DNA of 47,262 bases from Erythrobacteraceae bacterium CCH12-C2 (GTDB lineage Bacteria; Pseudomonadota; Alphaproteobacteria; Sphingomonadales; Sphingomonadaceae), in NCBI GenBank assembly GCA_001556995.1, contig LSKF01000005.1, forward strand, positions 1-47,262, written 5' to 3'. Positions within the stretch are counted from its first letter, which is position 1. Each line of letters opens with the position of its first letter. The notes below the pieces were generated by a model. That model was not told where the DNA came from and ran no database searches. It saw only the letters and a program-made list of their open reading frames with translations. Both the position numbers and the translations under genes were made by a program. Positions 8,727-16,394 of this stretch are shown here, in pieces.

Positions 8727-10007
8727 CTACTCATCGATCTCGGCTTCTCGCAGCCATCGGCCATCATTCTCGATATACCCGCTCAGGCGCTGCCAAACGA
8801 TCATCGCTTCAGTCAGGCGAAGGCTGTCGTTGACCCGATAATGCGCATTTGGGTTGCGGGCGACGCTGATAACTTCGATGTCCCGCTTAAACCAGTCACG
8901 GTTCCTGAAGATTGGCTCGAATACTTCTTCCCAATTGTCAGCCCTCAGCACGACGTCCATGAGCTCCCCAAGGGTCAGGAATTGAATGTAGGGGGCCCAT
9001 TCTTCGCCAGCCTTCAGGGACCGTTCGCGCGTTTCCCTTGCCTTAGCAACAAGCGCTCCGGGCACTCGCTGCCTGAACCATTTGGGGCCGGCAACTTCAG
9101 ACAACTTTCGAGACAGAAGGCGACGGAGCGCACTTTCGATTACTCCAACTAGCTCATATATATCGGTTGCAAGATTTTCGGTGGTGAGCGTTAGCAGCCC
9201 AGTCGCAGTATGGCCGATGATATATCGACCTTGCTCGATGATTTCGCCGACTATTGCGCCGCTGGCGATGGCGATTTCGAGTGCCGTCTCAGGGTCTGCT
9301 TCGATCAGCCCCGTATCAACCTCCGCTTCGCGATATAGTTCACGACGAAATGCAAAGTCGTCCCAGTACCTGTTCGGGAGGTTAAAATCGGTATGCCAAC
9401 TGCCGAGTAACGCCTCGGACGTCCGTCGGTGCAGAGCCCCAAAGCCATATGTGTCGGAGATGCCCGCAAATGCAGCCAGACGTTTGCCCGTCAATCCGAG
9501 CGAGCCGAAGCTATCGATCGTCGCTAGGGCGTGGATACTCAGGGTCGGCTGTGCGAGTTGTAGAGCCCTTCCAGTCGCAGAGATGCTGTTCGATATTTCG
9601 GCGAGAGCCGTTTGCAGGTCGCCGTGCTGGCGCGCAATGGCGCCGATGGTGGCTTTATCGAGATTGAAAAGTCCGTCCCTCCAACGAAGCGTTCCGAGTT
9701 CGTGCGCCCAAGACATGGACTCGGTTATCCGCCGCACGCTTTCTGTAATGCCAGACAATGAGTTTTGATCGAGAGTGCCTGCCCCCAAAACCCCACGCTG
9801 CGATGCAGCAAGCATGTCAGCGAGAGGCGATTCCGACATTACTTTCGCTAGAGCGAATGCGGGTGAACCGATGAACTCGCGCGAAGCCATTGAGGCAGCT
9901 GTTCCTCGCGCTAGTGAGGCATGATCCATGATGGATGGCAACGCTACCGCGAGCTTGTTTTGCCTTACGCCTTTCGAGATTTTGTCGGTTCTCTTATCGG
10001 AGGTCAT
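8727..10007 (-). CDS. Swt1-like HEPN domain protein
   Basis: About 426 residues. The C-terminal 140 residues match the Swt1-type HEPN pattern: a helix VIESALRRLLSRKL, then WAPYIQFLTLGELMDVV, and the catalytic-type motif VARNPNAHYR (R-N-x3-H, about residues 382-391). Such domains are predicted RNases. The N-terminal half has helical sequence rich in Ser, Ala and Leu with no named domain. ATG 10007 was chosen because AAAGG lies about 8 bases upstream; the frame continues to ATG 10037 and GTG 10079 without a good ribosome binding site. It faces the Apea-type HEPN gene tail to tail with a 96-bp gap. Likely part of an abortive-infection style module; not tested by any search. Confidence 0.72.
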   Translation of the reverse strand: MTSDKRTDKISKGVRQNKLAVALPSIMDHASLARGTAASMASREFIGSPAFALAKVMSESPLADMLAASQRGVLGAGTLDQNSLSGITESVRRITESMSWAHELGTLRWRDGLFNLDKATIGAIARQHGDLQTALAEISNSISATGRALQLAQPTLSIHALATIDSFGSLGLTGKRLAAFAGISDTYGFGALHRRTSEALLGSWHTDFNLPNRYWDDFAFRRELYREAEVDTGLIEADPETALEIAIASGAIVGEIIEQGRYIIGHTATGLLTLTTENLATDIYELVGVIESALRRLLSRKLSEVAGPKWFRQRVPGALVAKARETRERSLKAGEEWAPYIQFLTLGELMDVVLRADNWEEVFEPIFRNRDWFKRDIEVISVARNPNAHYRVNDSLRLTEAMIVWQRLSGYIENDGRWLREAEIDE

Positions 10008-10244
10008 GTTCGTACCTTTGTCAAAGCCGTAGCTCATTGCAAGGTCGCCGGCCTGCTTCGTCCGGTGATTGTGGCTCACCGGCGAGAGCTTACATCCACG
10101 GAAACCGATTACTCGCGGGTATCCTTAAAAAGTGTCGCCCCTGAACCCTTGCCAACGGTTACCCGTGAACCGACAATCACTTAGGGTGATTGAGACGACG
10201 GCGGGCGTATAAGTGCTGTTAATTGCAGCCTTTAGAATGCCTTG

Positions 10245-11273
10245 TCAGCCGAACAGTCGGCGTCCACCGCGGCCTAGGCCCCGATCATTCAGCCCTTTAC
10301 GGATCAGCGTGGTAAGCCGCACCTTCCAATCATCGGAATGGATGATCCGATCGAAGTGAGCGTCGCGATCGCGAAGGAGTTCAAGGCGCGACCGCTGCGA
10401 AATGGTGGGCCAATCCTCATAGAGGACATAAACCGCATTGCCGTATTTCAGGTTTTCGAAAACGACCAAATCGTCCGCGAACTGTGCTCCAAAATATGAA
10501 CCAAAGCCGCCTTGCCCCCGAATGTACGCGGTGGGGTTGAGCCGTTCGAAAAGGTGCACCCGGTCGCGAACATGTTTGTCGAAGTCTGGCGCGTTGCGCG
10601 GGTCCGCTGGTTGTTGGGCGAGCCGTTCTATCACCTCCTCTATCGTGCCCGGCGGAAAGATTTGCCAGTCAAGCATGATAGTGGCGATATAGTCATCTCG
10701 GGTGGCATCAGCCGCGAAAACCCCCGTGACGCCCGTGTTCTCCTGAAGAACATTAAGCGACCACAGCAGCATCAGGTCGAACCCGGGCTCGGTCCGCTCC
10801 AGGAAAGGGGTCAGGGTGAACTTAATGGCGACGTAGTCACCGCCTGAATCTTGCAACACCTCAGGTTCGATCAGCATCCCTTGCGGCTCGAACACTTGAT
10901 GCTGATAGACCTCGCGACCCCACGTATGCATGTGGGTGCCGTATGTGGCGGCATCACCGAAGTTCGGTGTCTCAAACACGAAGGTTTTCGTGACCATCGG
11001 CCAATCGGTCCGCTTCCGGTCCCACCCGTGGGCATTGCGCTCCGACCATTTTCCGGCGTCCGCCTTAGGCAATAAAGGCCCGTCTATGGTTATGACCCCA
11101 TTCGCTGCTCGCAATCCGACGTGGGCATACTGGCCCCGTTCGATTTCCGCGCGAGCGACCGTCTTCGTAGCTGCAATTGCAATAAGATCGCCTTCAATTT
11201 CTTCGAGTGCGGTCAGAACGTGCGGGGGAACCTTGCGGTAGTTCCTCTTCCACGGGAATGCACGGTAGGCCAT
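10245..11273 (-). CDS. Uncharacterised 342-aa protein downstream of microprotein
   Basis: I do not recognise a named family. The protein has 342 residues, no signal peptide and no membrane segments. The C-terminal third (about residues 255-325) has a compact, conserved-looking block with YFGAQFADDLVVFENLKYGNA, the stretch VYVLYEDWPTISQRSRLELL and a following FDRIIHSDDWKVRL, the kind of domain seen in many uncharacterised bacterial and phage proteins. The N-terminal half contains several aromatic-rich beta-like strands. A clear GGAGA ribosome binding site lies about 9 bases before ATG 11273. It follows the microprotein gene in the same direction, with a strong hairpin between them, so both probably sit in one operon with reduced expression of this gene. 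The unit is divergent from an XRE-ImmA pair. Confidence 0.62.
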   Translation of the reverse strand: MAYRAFPWKRNYRKVPPHVLTALEEIEGDLIAIAATKTVARAEIERGQYAHVGLRAANGVITIDGPLLPKADAGKWSERNAHGWDRKRTDWPMVTKTFVFETPNFGDAATYGTHMHTWGREVYQHQVFEPQGMLIEPEVLQDSGGDYVAIKFTLTPFLERTEPGFDLMLLWSLNVLQENTGVTGVFAADATRDDYIATIMLDWQIFPPGTIEEVIERLAQQPADPRNAPDFDKHVRDRVHLFERLNPTAYIRGQGGFGSYFGAQFADDLVVFENLKYGNAVYVLYEDWPTISQRSRLELLRDRDAHFDRIIHSDDWKVRLTTLIRKGLNDRGLGRGGRRLFG

Positions 11274-11297
11274 TTCACGTTGTCTCCTTCAAGGGAA

Positions 11298-11323
11298 GCG
11301 CCGCCCGGGTGATCGGGCGGCGC
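11298..11323 (-). terminator. Perfect GC hairpin between microprotein gene and 342-aa gene
   Basis: GCGCCGCCCG (11298-11307) and CGGGCGGCGC (11314-11323) form a perfect 10-bp stem with a 6-base loop. It sits 7 bases after the stop of the microprotein gene and 24 bases before the start of the next gene on the same strand. There is no good U tract after the stem, so it may be a partial terminator/attenuator or an mRNA 3'-end stabiliser rather than a full terminator. Confidence 0.6.
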
Positions 11324-11330
11324 TAAAGGC

Positions 11331-11549
11331 TTACTTCTCTCTGGTAGTGGTGTGAGGGCTCCGCTTGCCATGCGCGGAGGTTACGAACCGCCCGGAGATA
11401 GCACTGCGGTACGCACCGCCAGTGCTTCCGCTCTTCCCACTCGCTTCGTGAACCGTGGTAGTGGGACTGCGCTTGCCGTGTGCCGAGGTCACGTAGCGTC
11501 CACTGATTGCGCTGCGGTAGTGTCCACCGCCACTTTTACCTTTTGCCAT
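11331..11549 (-). CDS. 72-aa microprotein with duplicated YRSAISGR-VTSAHGKRSP motif
   Basis: A basic, glycine/serine-rich protein of 72 residues built from two near-identical copies of one motif: YRSAISGRYVTSAHGKRSP (about residues 11-29) and YRSAISGRFVTSAHGKRSP (about residues 47-65), each followed by two or three threonines. Single-copy proteins of this pattern (ISGRYVT...SP-TT) are widespread small proteins of unknown function, in my recollection. ATG 11549 is preferred to the in-frame TTG at 11555; AAGGGG lies about 8 bases upstream. It is the first gene of a minus-strand unit that continues, after a hairpin, with the 342-aa gene, and it is divergent from the XRE regulator. The exact repeat is visible in the sequence; any role (binding nucleic acid, toxin or antitoxin partner) would be a guess. 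Confidence 0.7.
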   Translation of the reverse strand: MAKGKSGGGHYRSAISGRYVTSAHGKRSPTTTVHEASGKSGSTGGAYRSAISGRFVTSAHGKRSPHTTTREK

Positions 11550-11562
11550 AATCAAGGCCCCT

Positions 11563-11635
11563 TGTGCTTGCGACAGGTGAGTTCGTTACTCCCATACGTT
11601 CTGTATGGTAATCACGAGTTCGCTTGTCAAGCACA
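11563..11635. promoter_or_regulatory. Divergent promoter/operator region with nested inverted repeats
   Basis: This 132-bp spacer between divergent genes holds two nested, nearly concentric inverted repeats. The outer pair is TGTGCTTG (11563-11570) and CAAGCACA (11628-11635); the inner pair is CCATAC (11592-11597) and GTATGG (11603-11608). Both are centred at about 11599-11600. On the minus strand a perfect -35 TTGACA (11630-11625) is followed after 17 bases by CATACA (11607-11602), a plausible promoter for the microprotein gene that lies across the palindromes. Likely operator for the adjacent XRE regulator (inference). Confidence 0.55.
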
Positions 11636-11681
11636 GGAAGTCTGGTTATCGCCGAACTTCCCTAATAGCATCGGAGGTCAG

Positions 11682-12005
11682 ATGCCATCCCTACTCGGCA
11701 CCAAGATTAATGAACTTCGTCGGGAACGAGGGCTAACGCTTGAACAGTTGGCGCACGCGACCGACAGCTCAAAGAGCTATATGTGGGAGATCGAAAACAA
11801 GGACGTCGCCCGCCCGTCCGCTGAAAAACTTGAGAGGATCGCGAGTGCTTTAGGGGTCACCTCGGCGTTCCTAATGGACGCCTCGCAGGTCAAGCCGACC
11901 GAGGACGTTGAAGACACGGCATTCTTTCATCGGTTTCAAAAAGCTGACCCAGACGTCAAGGAAAAGCTCAAGCGGATTTTGGATGTGCTGGACAATGAGG
12001 ACTGA
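11682..12005 (+). CDS. XRE-family HTH regulator paired with ImmA/IrrE peptidase
   Basis: A 107-residue transcriptional regulator. Residues 5-60 form a classical helix-turn-helix of the Cro/CI (XRE) type: INELRRERGLTLEQLAHATD, then SKSYMWEIENKD and a third segment PSAEKLERIASALGV. A short C-terminal tail (DPDVKEKLKRILDVLDNED) could mediate dimerisation. ATG 11682 follows GGAGG by about 4 bases; the longer open frame upstream is not needed. Its stop overlaps the start of the ImmA/IrrE-like gene by 11 bp, so both are co-expressed. By analogy with ImmR/ImmA pairs it would repress until cleaved by the peptidase. It probably binds the inverted repeats at 11563-11635 and controls the divergent microprotein/342-aa unit. 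Confidence 0.85.
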   Translation: MPSLLGTKINELRRERGLTLEQLAHATDSSKSYMWEIENKDVARPSAEKLERIASALGVTSAFLMDASQVKPTEDVEDTAFFHRFQKADPDVKEKLKRILDVLDNED

Positions 12006-12843
12006 TCCCACCACCCCCTGCGCTTGGGCCAACACCCTCGTGACGATGTGGGGGCCGCGGTTTCCGGTAGATGTGCGACAGATTGCGCTCGAATACTCCC
12101 GGCGCTTCAGCGACCCGATTCTGGAAATCATCGAAGCGCCAGTCCCCAGCTTCGAGGGCGCGCTTGCTCCACTCCAAAAGCGTGGCGGGTGGGCAATCTT
12201 ATATAATCCTCGGATCCGCTCCCCTGGACGGATCAATTACACCCTCGGGCACGAATGGGGGCACTACCTTTGTCACCGCCAGCAAGCTCCCGCTGGATTC
12301 GAGTGTGGCGAGACCGATGTACTGGGAGGCTCGCGGCAGCAGGAACGGGAAGCGGACAAGTTCGCATCCTATCTGCTGATGCCGCTCACCGATTTCCGAG
12401 CTCAAGTGGGCAAACAGCGCATGACGCTGGACCTCTTGAAGCACTGCGCTGATCGCTATGGTGTATCCCTGACGGCCGCTGCGCTGAAATGGCTGGAGAG
12501 CACCGGTTTGTGTGCCGCTGTTGTCGTCGCCACCAATGGTTTCGTGCTCTGGGGCCGCCGGAGTGCAGCTGCGGCGCGCGCGCGCATCTTTTTCCCAAGT
12601 GGGATGGAATTACCGCAAGGATCGCTCGCTGCTGGTCACGACAGGTCTTCCGCTCCCCCCGAGGGAGAGGACCTACCTCCCGGTGTCTGGTGGAACCGGC
12701 CGGTGCGCGAAATCGCTATTTTCGCTGACCACTACGAGATGACAATCTCGCTGCTCGTCTTCGAAGACTTCGGTGTTTTGCCAGACGGTTGGGAGGATGA
12801 GGAGATCGAAGACGCCTTCGATCGTTTCAAATCCATTAGATAA
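11995..12843 (+). CDS. ImmA/IrrE-family zinc metallopeptidase
   Basis: A 282-residue protein with the zinc-peptidase motif HEWGHYLCH (about residues 86-94), followed by READKFASYLLMP about 35 residues later, the third-ligand glutamate region typical of ImmA/IrrE (COG2856) peptidases. Such enzymes cleave their partner XRE repressor after a stress or DNA-damage signal; other XRE plus COG2856 pairs, such as RosmerTA, act as toxin-antitoxin defence. The C-terminal 130 residues hold an extra region ending in an acidic DGWEDEEIEDAFDRF that could be a sensor. The ATG at 11995 lies within the end of the XRE gene (11-bp overlap), which supports this start over the longer frame. Role here is inferred from the pairing. 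Confidence 0.84.
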   Translation: MRTDPTTPCAWANTLVTMWGPRFPVDVRQIALEYSRRFSDPILEIIEAPVPSFEGALAPLQKRGGWAILYNPRIRSPGRINYTLGHEWGHYLCHRQQAPAGFECGETDVLGGSRQQEREADKFASYLLMPLTDFRAQVGKQRMTLDLLKHCADRYGVSLTAAALKWLESTGLCAAVVVATNGFVLWGRRSAAAARARIFFPSGMELPQGSLAAGHDRSSAPPEGEDLPPGVWWNRPVREIAIFADHYEMTISLLVFEDFGVLPDGWEDEEIEDAFDRFKSIR

Positions 12844-12986
12844 TTGTCGAGTAAGACGCTCTAGGTTGAGCGCCCCTCACTTCTCAGAGCCCTCTTGATC
12901 TAAACTGAACGGACACGCGGGTGTGGTAAACCTGATCGTTCCGGCTAACAGACAGACGGTACAGATTCAGGCATTCAGACAGACAC

Positions 12987-13325
12987 GTGGCCCGCAAACA
13001 TTCCAAACGAGACCAGTATCGCGAACCTCCGGAAAGGGAGGAGACTAAAGCTTCGGCGCCGCCGTGCTGGCTATGTGGTCGGCCTACCGGCAAGACGATT
13101 GTGTGGCACCACCCCGTGCCCAAGAGCCGGGGTGGCCGCGATGTTGTGCCCATGCACTCCATTTGCCAGCAGACGCTGATCGCCAACTTCACCAATTCTG
13201 AACTTCAGCGTCATGGGACGAACGTCGAAAGCTTGCTGGCCTACCCGGCCGTCCGCAAATTCGTCGACTGGGTGGCCAACAAAGACCCGGATTTCACCGC
13301 CACCATCGCCAAGAAGCCTCGCTGA
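12987..13325 (+). CDS. Small HNH endonuclease-like protein
   Basis: A 112-residue protein with a compact HNH pattern: CWLCGRPTGK gives a zinc-binding C-x2-C, VWHHPVPKSRGGRD the H-H core, and MHSIC the C-terminal H/C pair. The C-terminal tail (FVDWVANKDPDF) resembles small HNH proteins I associate with alphaproteobacteria. The only plausible start is GTG 12987, preceded by a repeated CAGACAGAC sequence and no clear ribosome binding site, so the start is uncertain. It stands alone between the ImmA gene and a 290-bp spacer in which I see no gene. A nuclease function is likely; whether it serves defence, homing or something else cannot be told. Confidence 0.65.
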   Translation: MARKHSKRDQYREPPEREETKASAPPCWLCGRPTGKTIVWHHPVPKSRGGRDVVPMHSICQQTLIANFTNSELQRHGTNVESLLAYPAVRKFVDWVANKDPDFTATIAKKPR

Positions 13326-13616
13326 TCAGATTGGATTTTTCGGCGCTGATACCGCTTGTCGCTCGCTCACGTTGGCAGCGCGTGAACCATATGCTGGCTG
13401 TCCGCTTCCGACGAAAGTCGCGTTGTGACCTGCTGCTTGACGGATGGTCGCGCGTAATCGTCTCCAGTTGACGGGTCTACGGCTGGATGCGACCATAAAT
13501 GGTGAGGTACAGGCTTTTACGGGGCAATTTTGCTTAAGGTTTCTGCCAGCAAAGGGTGAACGTTGACCGGCAGCGTCTCGATGCGCCTTGTGCGGTATTG
13601 GATTGAGGTGGGTGGC

Positions 13617-14534
13617 GTGGGATCGGGATCTAAAGTTGTCGTGAAGTCGCGCGGGTCCATAGGTCCGAAGGCGAAGAAAGGGTCGGGGAAGGAGGAGCCG
13701 AAGCGCTTGGCGCCGAAGCCCGACGTGCTTCGGGAACTGTATTTACTATCGGGCAATAACTGTGCGATGCCGGACTGCGATGGCCTGATTATCGACAGTA
13801 GAGGTGTTGTGCTCGGTCATGTCTGTCACATCGAGGCAGCGATGCCGGACGGCGCTCGTTTCAACAGCAGTATGACGAATGAGCAACGCCGAGCGGGCGC
13901 CAACCTCGTCTTGATGTGCGGTGGACATCACGCGCAGATCGACAGCAAGCAGTACGAGAAGGACTATGATCTTGAAAGGGTCCGCAAGATCAAGCGCGAC
14001 CACGAGGCCCGCTTTAAAGGTATCGGAAATTCCCTCCGACAGTCCTTTCGAAGCGTCTATTCGGACGCGACTGACCGCCTCAACCCGACCGGCTCCGGCC
14101 TATGCAAACGCTTTGAGCAGATCCTTCCAGACTGCGTCGTTGACGAGGATGACGCGAAGACCCGCGCAATACAGTTGGGCGAGTACGTCGAGCGGATGCG
14201 CAAGGTGCCCGAGCCGGAGCGCGACTTCATGTTGGTGGTTATCCGTCGCGCCGCGAAGCTAGACGGCGCGAACTCCCTCCTCGTGCATGTCGACGACGTG
14301 AAAAACGCGCTCGGCGTCCCGGTCACGCGGATGAAAAGCCTTGGTAAAGCCATGGAGCGTCACGGCGTGGGCGACATCGACCACTACTCGACGAACGGGG
14401 AGGACGAGCCGCACGTTTGCGTCCACGACCCCTCCGATTATGTCACGTGGTTCGACATCGTCCGGTTCTGTGAAAAGTCGGGCGCGGCGCTGGAGGATTT
14501 CGTCATACGGTTGAAATTCGGACTGCTCGACTGA
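13617..14534 (+). CDS. HNH-domain nuclease, first gene of a two-gene unit
   Basis: About 305 residues. A zinc/HNH-type nuclease domain occupies residues 35-125: NNCAMPDCD, then VLGHVCHIEAAMPDGARFN, MTNEQRRAGANLVLMCGGHHAQID. This is the layout of HNH domains in several anti-phage proteins (an N-C-A-x-P-x-C finger, an H-I-x-A core, then N-L-x-L-x-C-x-x-H-H). The C-terminal 180 residues carry no motif I recognise. GTG 13617 is preferred because GAGG lies 8 bases upstream; GTG 13608, ATG 13581 and TTG 13563 are alternatives. The 401-aa gene follows after 27 bp on the same strand, so the two probably act together. An effector role is inferred from the domain. Confidence 0.68.
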   Translation: MGSGSKVVVKSRGSIGPKAKKGSGKEEPKRLAPKPDVLRELYLLSGNNCAMPDCDGLIIDSRGVVLGHVCHIEAAMPDGARFNSSMTNEQRRAGANLVLMCGGHHAQIDSKQYEKDYDLERVRKIKRDHEARFKGIGNSLRQSFRSVYSDATDRLNPTGSGLCKRFEQILPDCVVDEDDAKTRAIQLGEYVERMRKVPEPERDFMLVVIRRAAKLDGANSLLVHVDDVKNALGVPVTRMKSLGKAMERHGVGDIDHYSTNGEDEPHVCVHDPSDYVTWFDIVRFCEKSGAALEDFVIRLKFGLLD

Positions 14535-14561
14535 CCCGCCTAACTGAAGGCCTAGTGCTCT

Positions 14562-15767
14562 ATGTTCGAACTCGCCATGATCCATCGTCCCGGCATTGTC
14601 GATGGGAGACAGGACCTCGGCCGCATCCTTGAGGCGATGCTTTACTACGACCGAGTCCATCTGATGATGAGTGGTCAGATGTTTTCAGCTCTTTGGGATA
14701 TTCTTGGGCCGGACGATCTCTTTGAACTGGTCACACACCCTTCGGTAACGACGACGCTAACCTCCGAGATGCTGGCTGTGAAGAACGAGATTGGCCCGCT
14801 AATAGTCACACACCGTCCCATAGCGATGAAGATGTCCGGCCGGTCGGGCAAGTTGATCGACGTGCAGGACGATGTTGGAAGCCTTCTCCAGATGCTCGAA
14901 GGTCTTCCCAATCGGCCCGGCGGAACGTGGTCGCAGGTCAATCGGATCGCAAAGAAGGCAAAGCTCTCGCGCTATAGCAAAATTCTTGGGGGAAGTGTCG
15001 CAAGCCACGAACGCTTCTTGTCGCTCGTCCGCGATGAGACCACGCTAAAGCTATTCTTGCGCGGCTGGGCAATGGCTGAAGGAAAACAGATTCGAGAAGC
15101 AGCGCTAGAGCATGCACATATCTCCGCAATCGAGATCGGTGACGAGATTATGGTCTCGAGTACCATCGATCCCGGACTTATCGTAACCGACTGGGATCCG
15201 CGCGAAACCTGGGGGCGGATCCTCAACCACGTCCAGGATTTTGCCGTCGACCTATATCTATCGCAAGCCTATGGTGCTGACATCGTAACCGATCCGGCGG
15301 TGGCTGAGGTAGCTAGCGCCCGTCTCGACGTCAGCTTGCAGCGAGCGATGCGCAATCGGCAAGAGATCAGCGCCTTCGAAACCCTTGTTTTCGAAGAGGC
15401 GCATGGCTTTGCCGATGGAGTTAACCGTGGTCTCCTGACCTTCGCGGAGGCACTAAAGGCAATAGATCAGTCGCGTCGCTTCAGGGCTTGGACGAAAGGG
15501 ATCGCGCCCGACGCTAACCTGATCGTCGAATATCATCGTGCGATCTCAAAAGAGCCTTGGGTCAAGCGGTTGCCAGCCAGCATCGCCCGCTTCGCCATTT
15601 TCAACGGCACAGGTATGCTCGCTGATGCTGCAGCGCCTGGCACCGGACTGATCGCATCTGCCATGGACAGTTTTGTAGTTGATCGCCTTATGGGTGGATG
15701 GCGACCCAATGTATTCGTCCGAAACCTGCAAAAGACGTTAGTTCGGGCTGGTGCGCGGGCGGGCTAG
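14562..15767 (+). CDS. Uncharacterised 401-aa partner of the HNH protein
   Basis: I do not recognise this 401-residue protein. It is mostly helical, without a signal peptide or an obvious catalytic motif. The N-terminus begins with ELAMIHRPGIVDGRQDLGRI, followed by a conserved-looking YYDRVHLMMSG; a hydrophobic, glycine-rich stretch near residues 345-380 (FAIFNGTGMLADAAAPGTGL and following) could be a membrane-associated or buried helix pair. It follows the HNH nuclease gene by 27 bp and probably belongs to the same transcript, as a sensor or regulator of the nuclease (inference). Its end lies only a few bases before a truncated transposase remnant, so its C-terminus may have been altered by that insertion or deletion. 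Confidence 0.6.
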   Translation: MFELAMIHRPGIVDGRQDLGRILEAMLYYDRVHLMMSGQMFSALWDILGPDDLFELVTHPSVTTTLTSEMLAVKNEIGPLIVTHRPIAMKMSGRSGKLIDVQDDVGSLLQMLEGLPNRPGGTWSQVNRIAKKAKLSRYSKILGGSVASHERFLSLVRDETTLKLFLRGWAMAEGKQIREAALEHAHISAIEIGDEIMVSSTIDPGLIVTDWDPRETWGRILNHVQDFAVDLYLSQAYGADIVTDPAVAEVASARLDVSLQRAMRNRQEISAFETLVFEEAHGFADGVNRGLLTFAEALKAIDQSRRFRAWTKGIAPDANLIVEYHRAISKEPWVKRLPASIARFAIFNGTGMLADAAAPGTGLIASAMDSFVVDRLMGGWRPNVFVRNLQKTLVRAGARAG

Positions 15768-15775
15768 CAGTCGCA

Positions 15776-16170
15776 AACCGAGCTCTGATTCCACCAGACG
15801 CGCGCCGATGCGCTTGAGGTGTGCGAACAGCATCTCGACCTTCTTTCTCTGGCGGCGCGAGACGAGGTAAGCGGCGGTCGTGGCGATATGGCGCCCCCCC
15901 CGTGGAGTGAACGCAGGATCTTGCGCGCTGGCTGGGTCGGGCATCAGCGTGGCTTGAGGGCGCAGGCACCGCAGTCGAGCTTGCTGGCGCGGTAGCGCAG
16001 CATCCCGTTCTCATCGACGAACGGCCGATCCTCGCGATAGACCTTCTCCCTCTGGCGCAGCCGCTTGCCGGCAAGGCAGATATAGCTGTCGTCCTCGTGG
16101 TCGTAGCTGAAGGCCGAACGCTCGAAGGTAAGCGCGTCGATTTCATTGAGAAGTCCGGCGTCAGGAACGG
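15776..16170 (-). pseudogene. Decayed IS5/IS1182-type transposase fragment
   Basis: Reading the minus strand in changing frames recovers pieces of one transposase: GLLNEIDALTFERSAFSYDH, then SYICLAGKRLRQREKVYRED, RPFVDENGMLRYRASKLDCG, CALKPR followed by a stop, TQPARKILRSLHG, and ATTAAYLVSRRQRKKVEML with FAHLKRI. These match the order of the C-terminal part of IS5/IS1182-like DDE transposases. Frame changes and an in-frame stop show it is dead, and homology stops abruptly after LKRI near 15806. The rest of the 15768-16394 spacer holds no convincing gene; terminal inverted repeats could not be identified. Confidence 0.72.
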
Positions 16171-16394
16171 CGCTGCTAACTTGCCCGTCTCACGTCTCAG
16201 AACCCTCAGGTTTCTCCGCAAGATTATCGCGTTGCTCGGCGTGACGCAGGCACGCTGACAGCATCGGTTCCAGCTGCAATCGATGTATTGTTCCATCCCG
16301 CATTGAGAGTTGCGCGGAAGGGAAGGTGGAACAAATTTAGAACGCTTGGACGATCCTTGCCGTCGTGATATGGTGCCTATGAAAGGTCCGGATC

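Noticed and set aside
12950..12990. CAGACAGAC repeats before the small HNH gene as an operator
   Set aside because: Two short imperfect copies only; could be chance.
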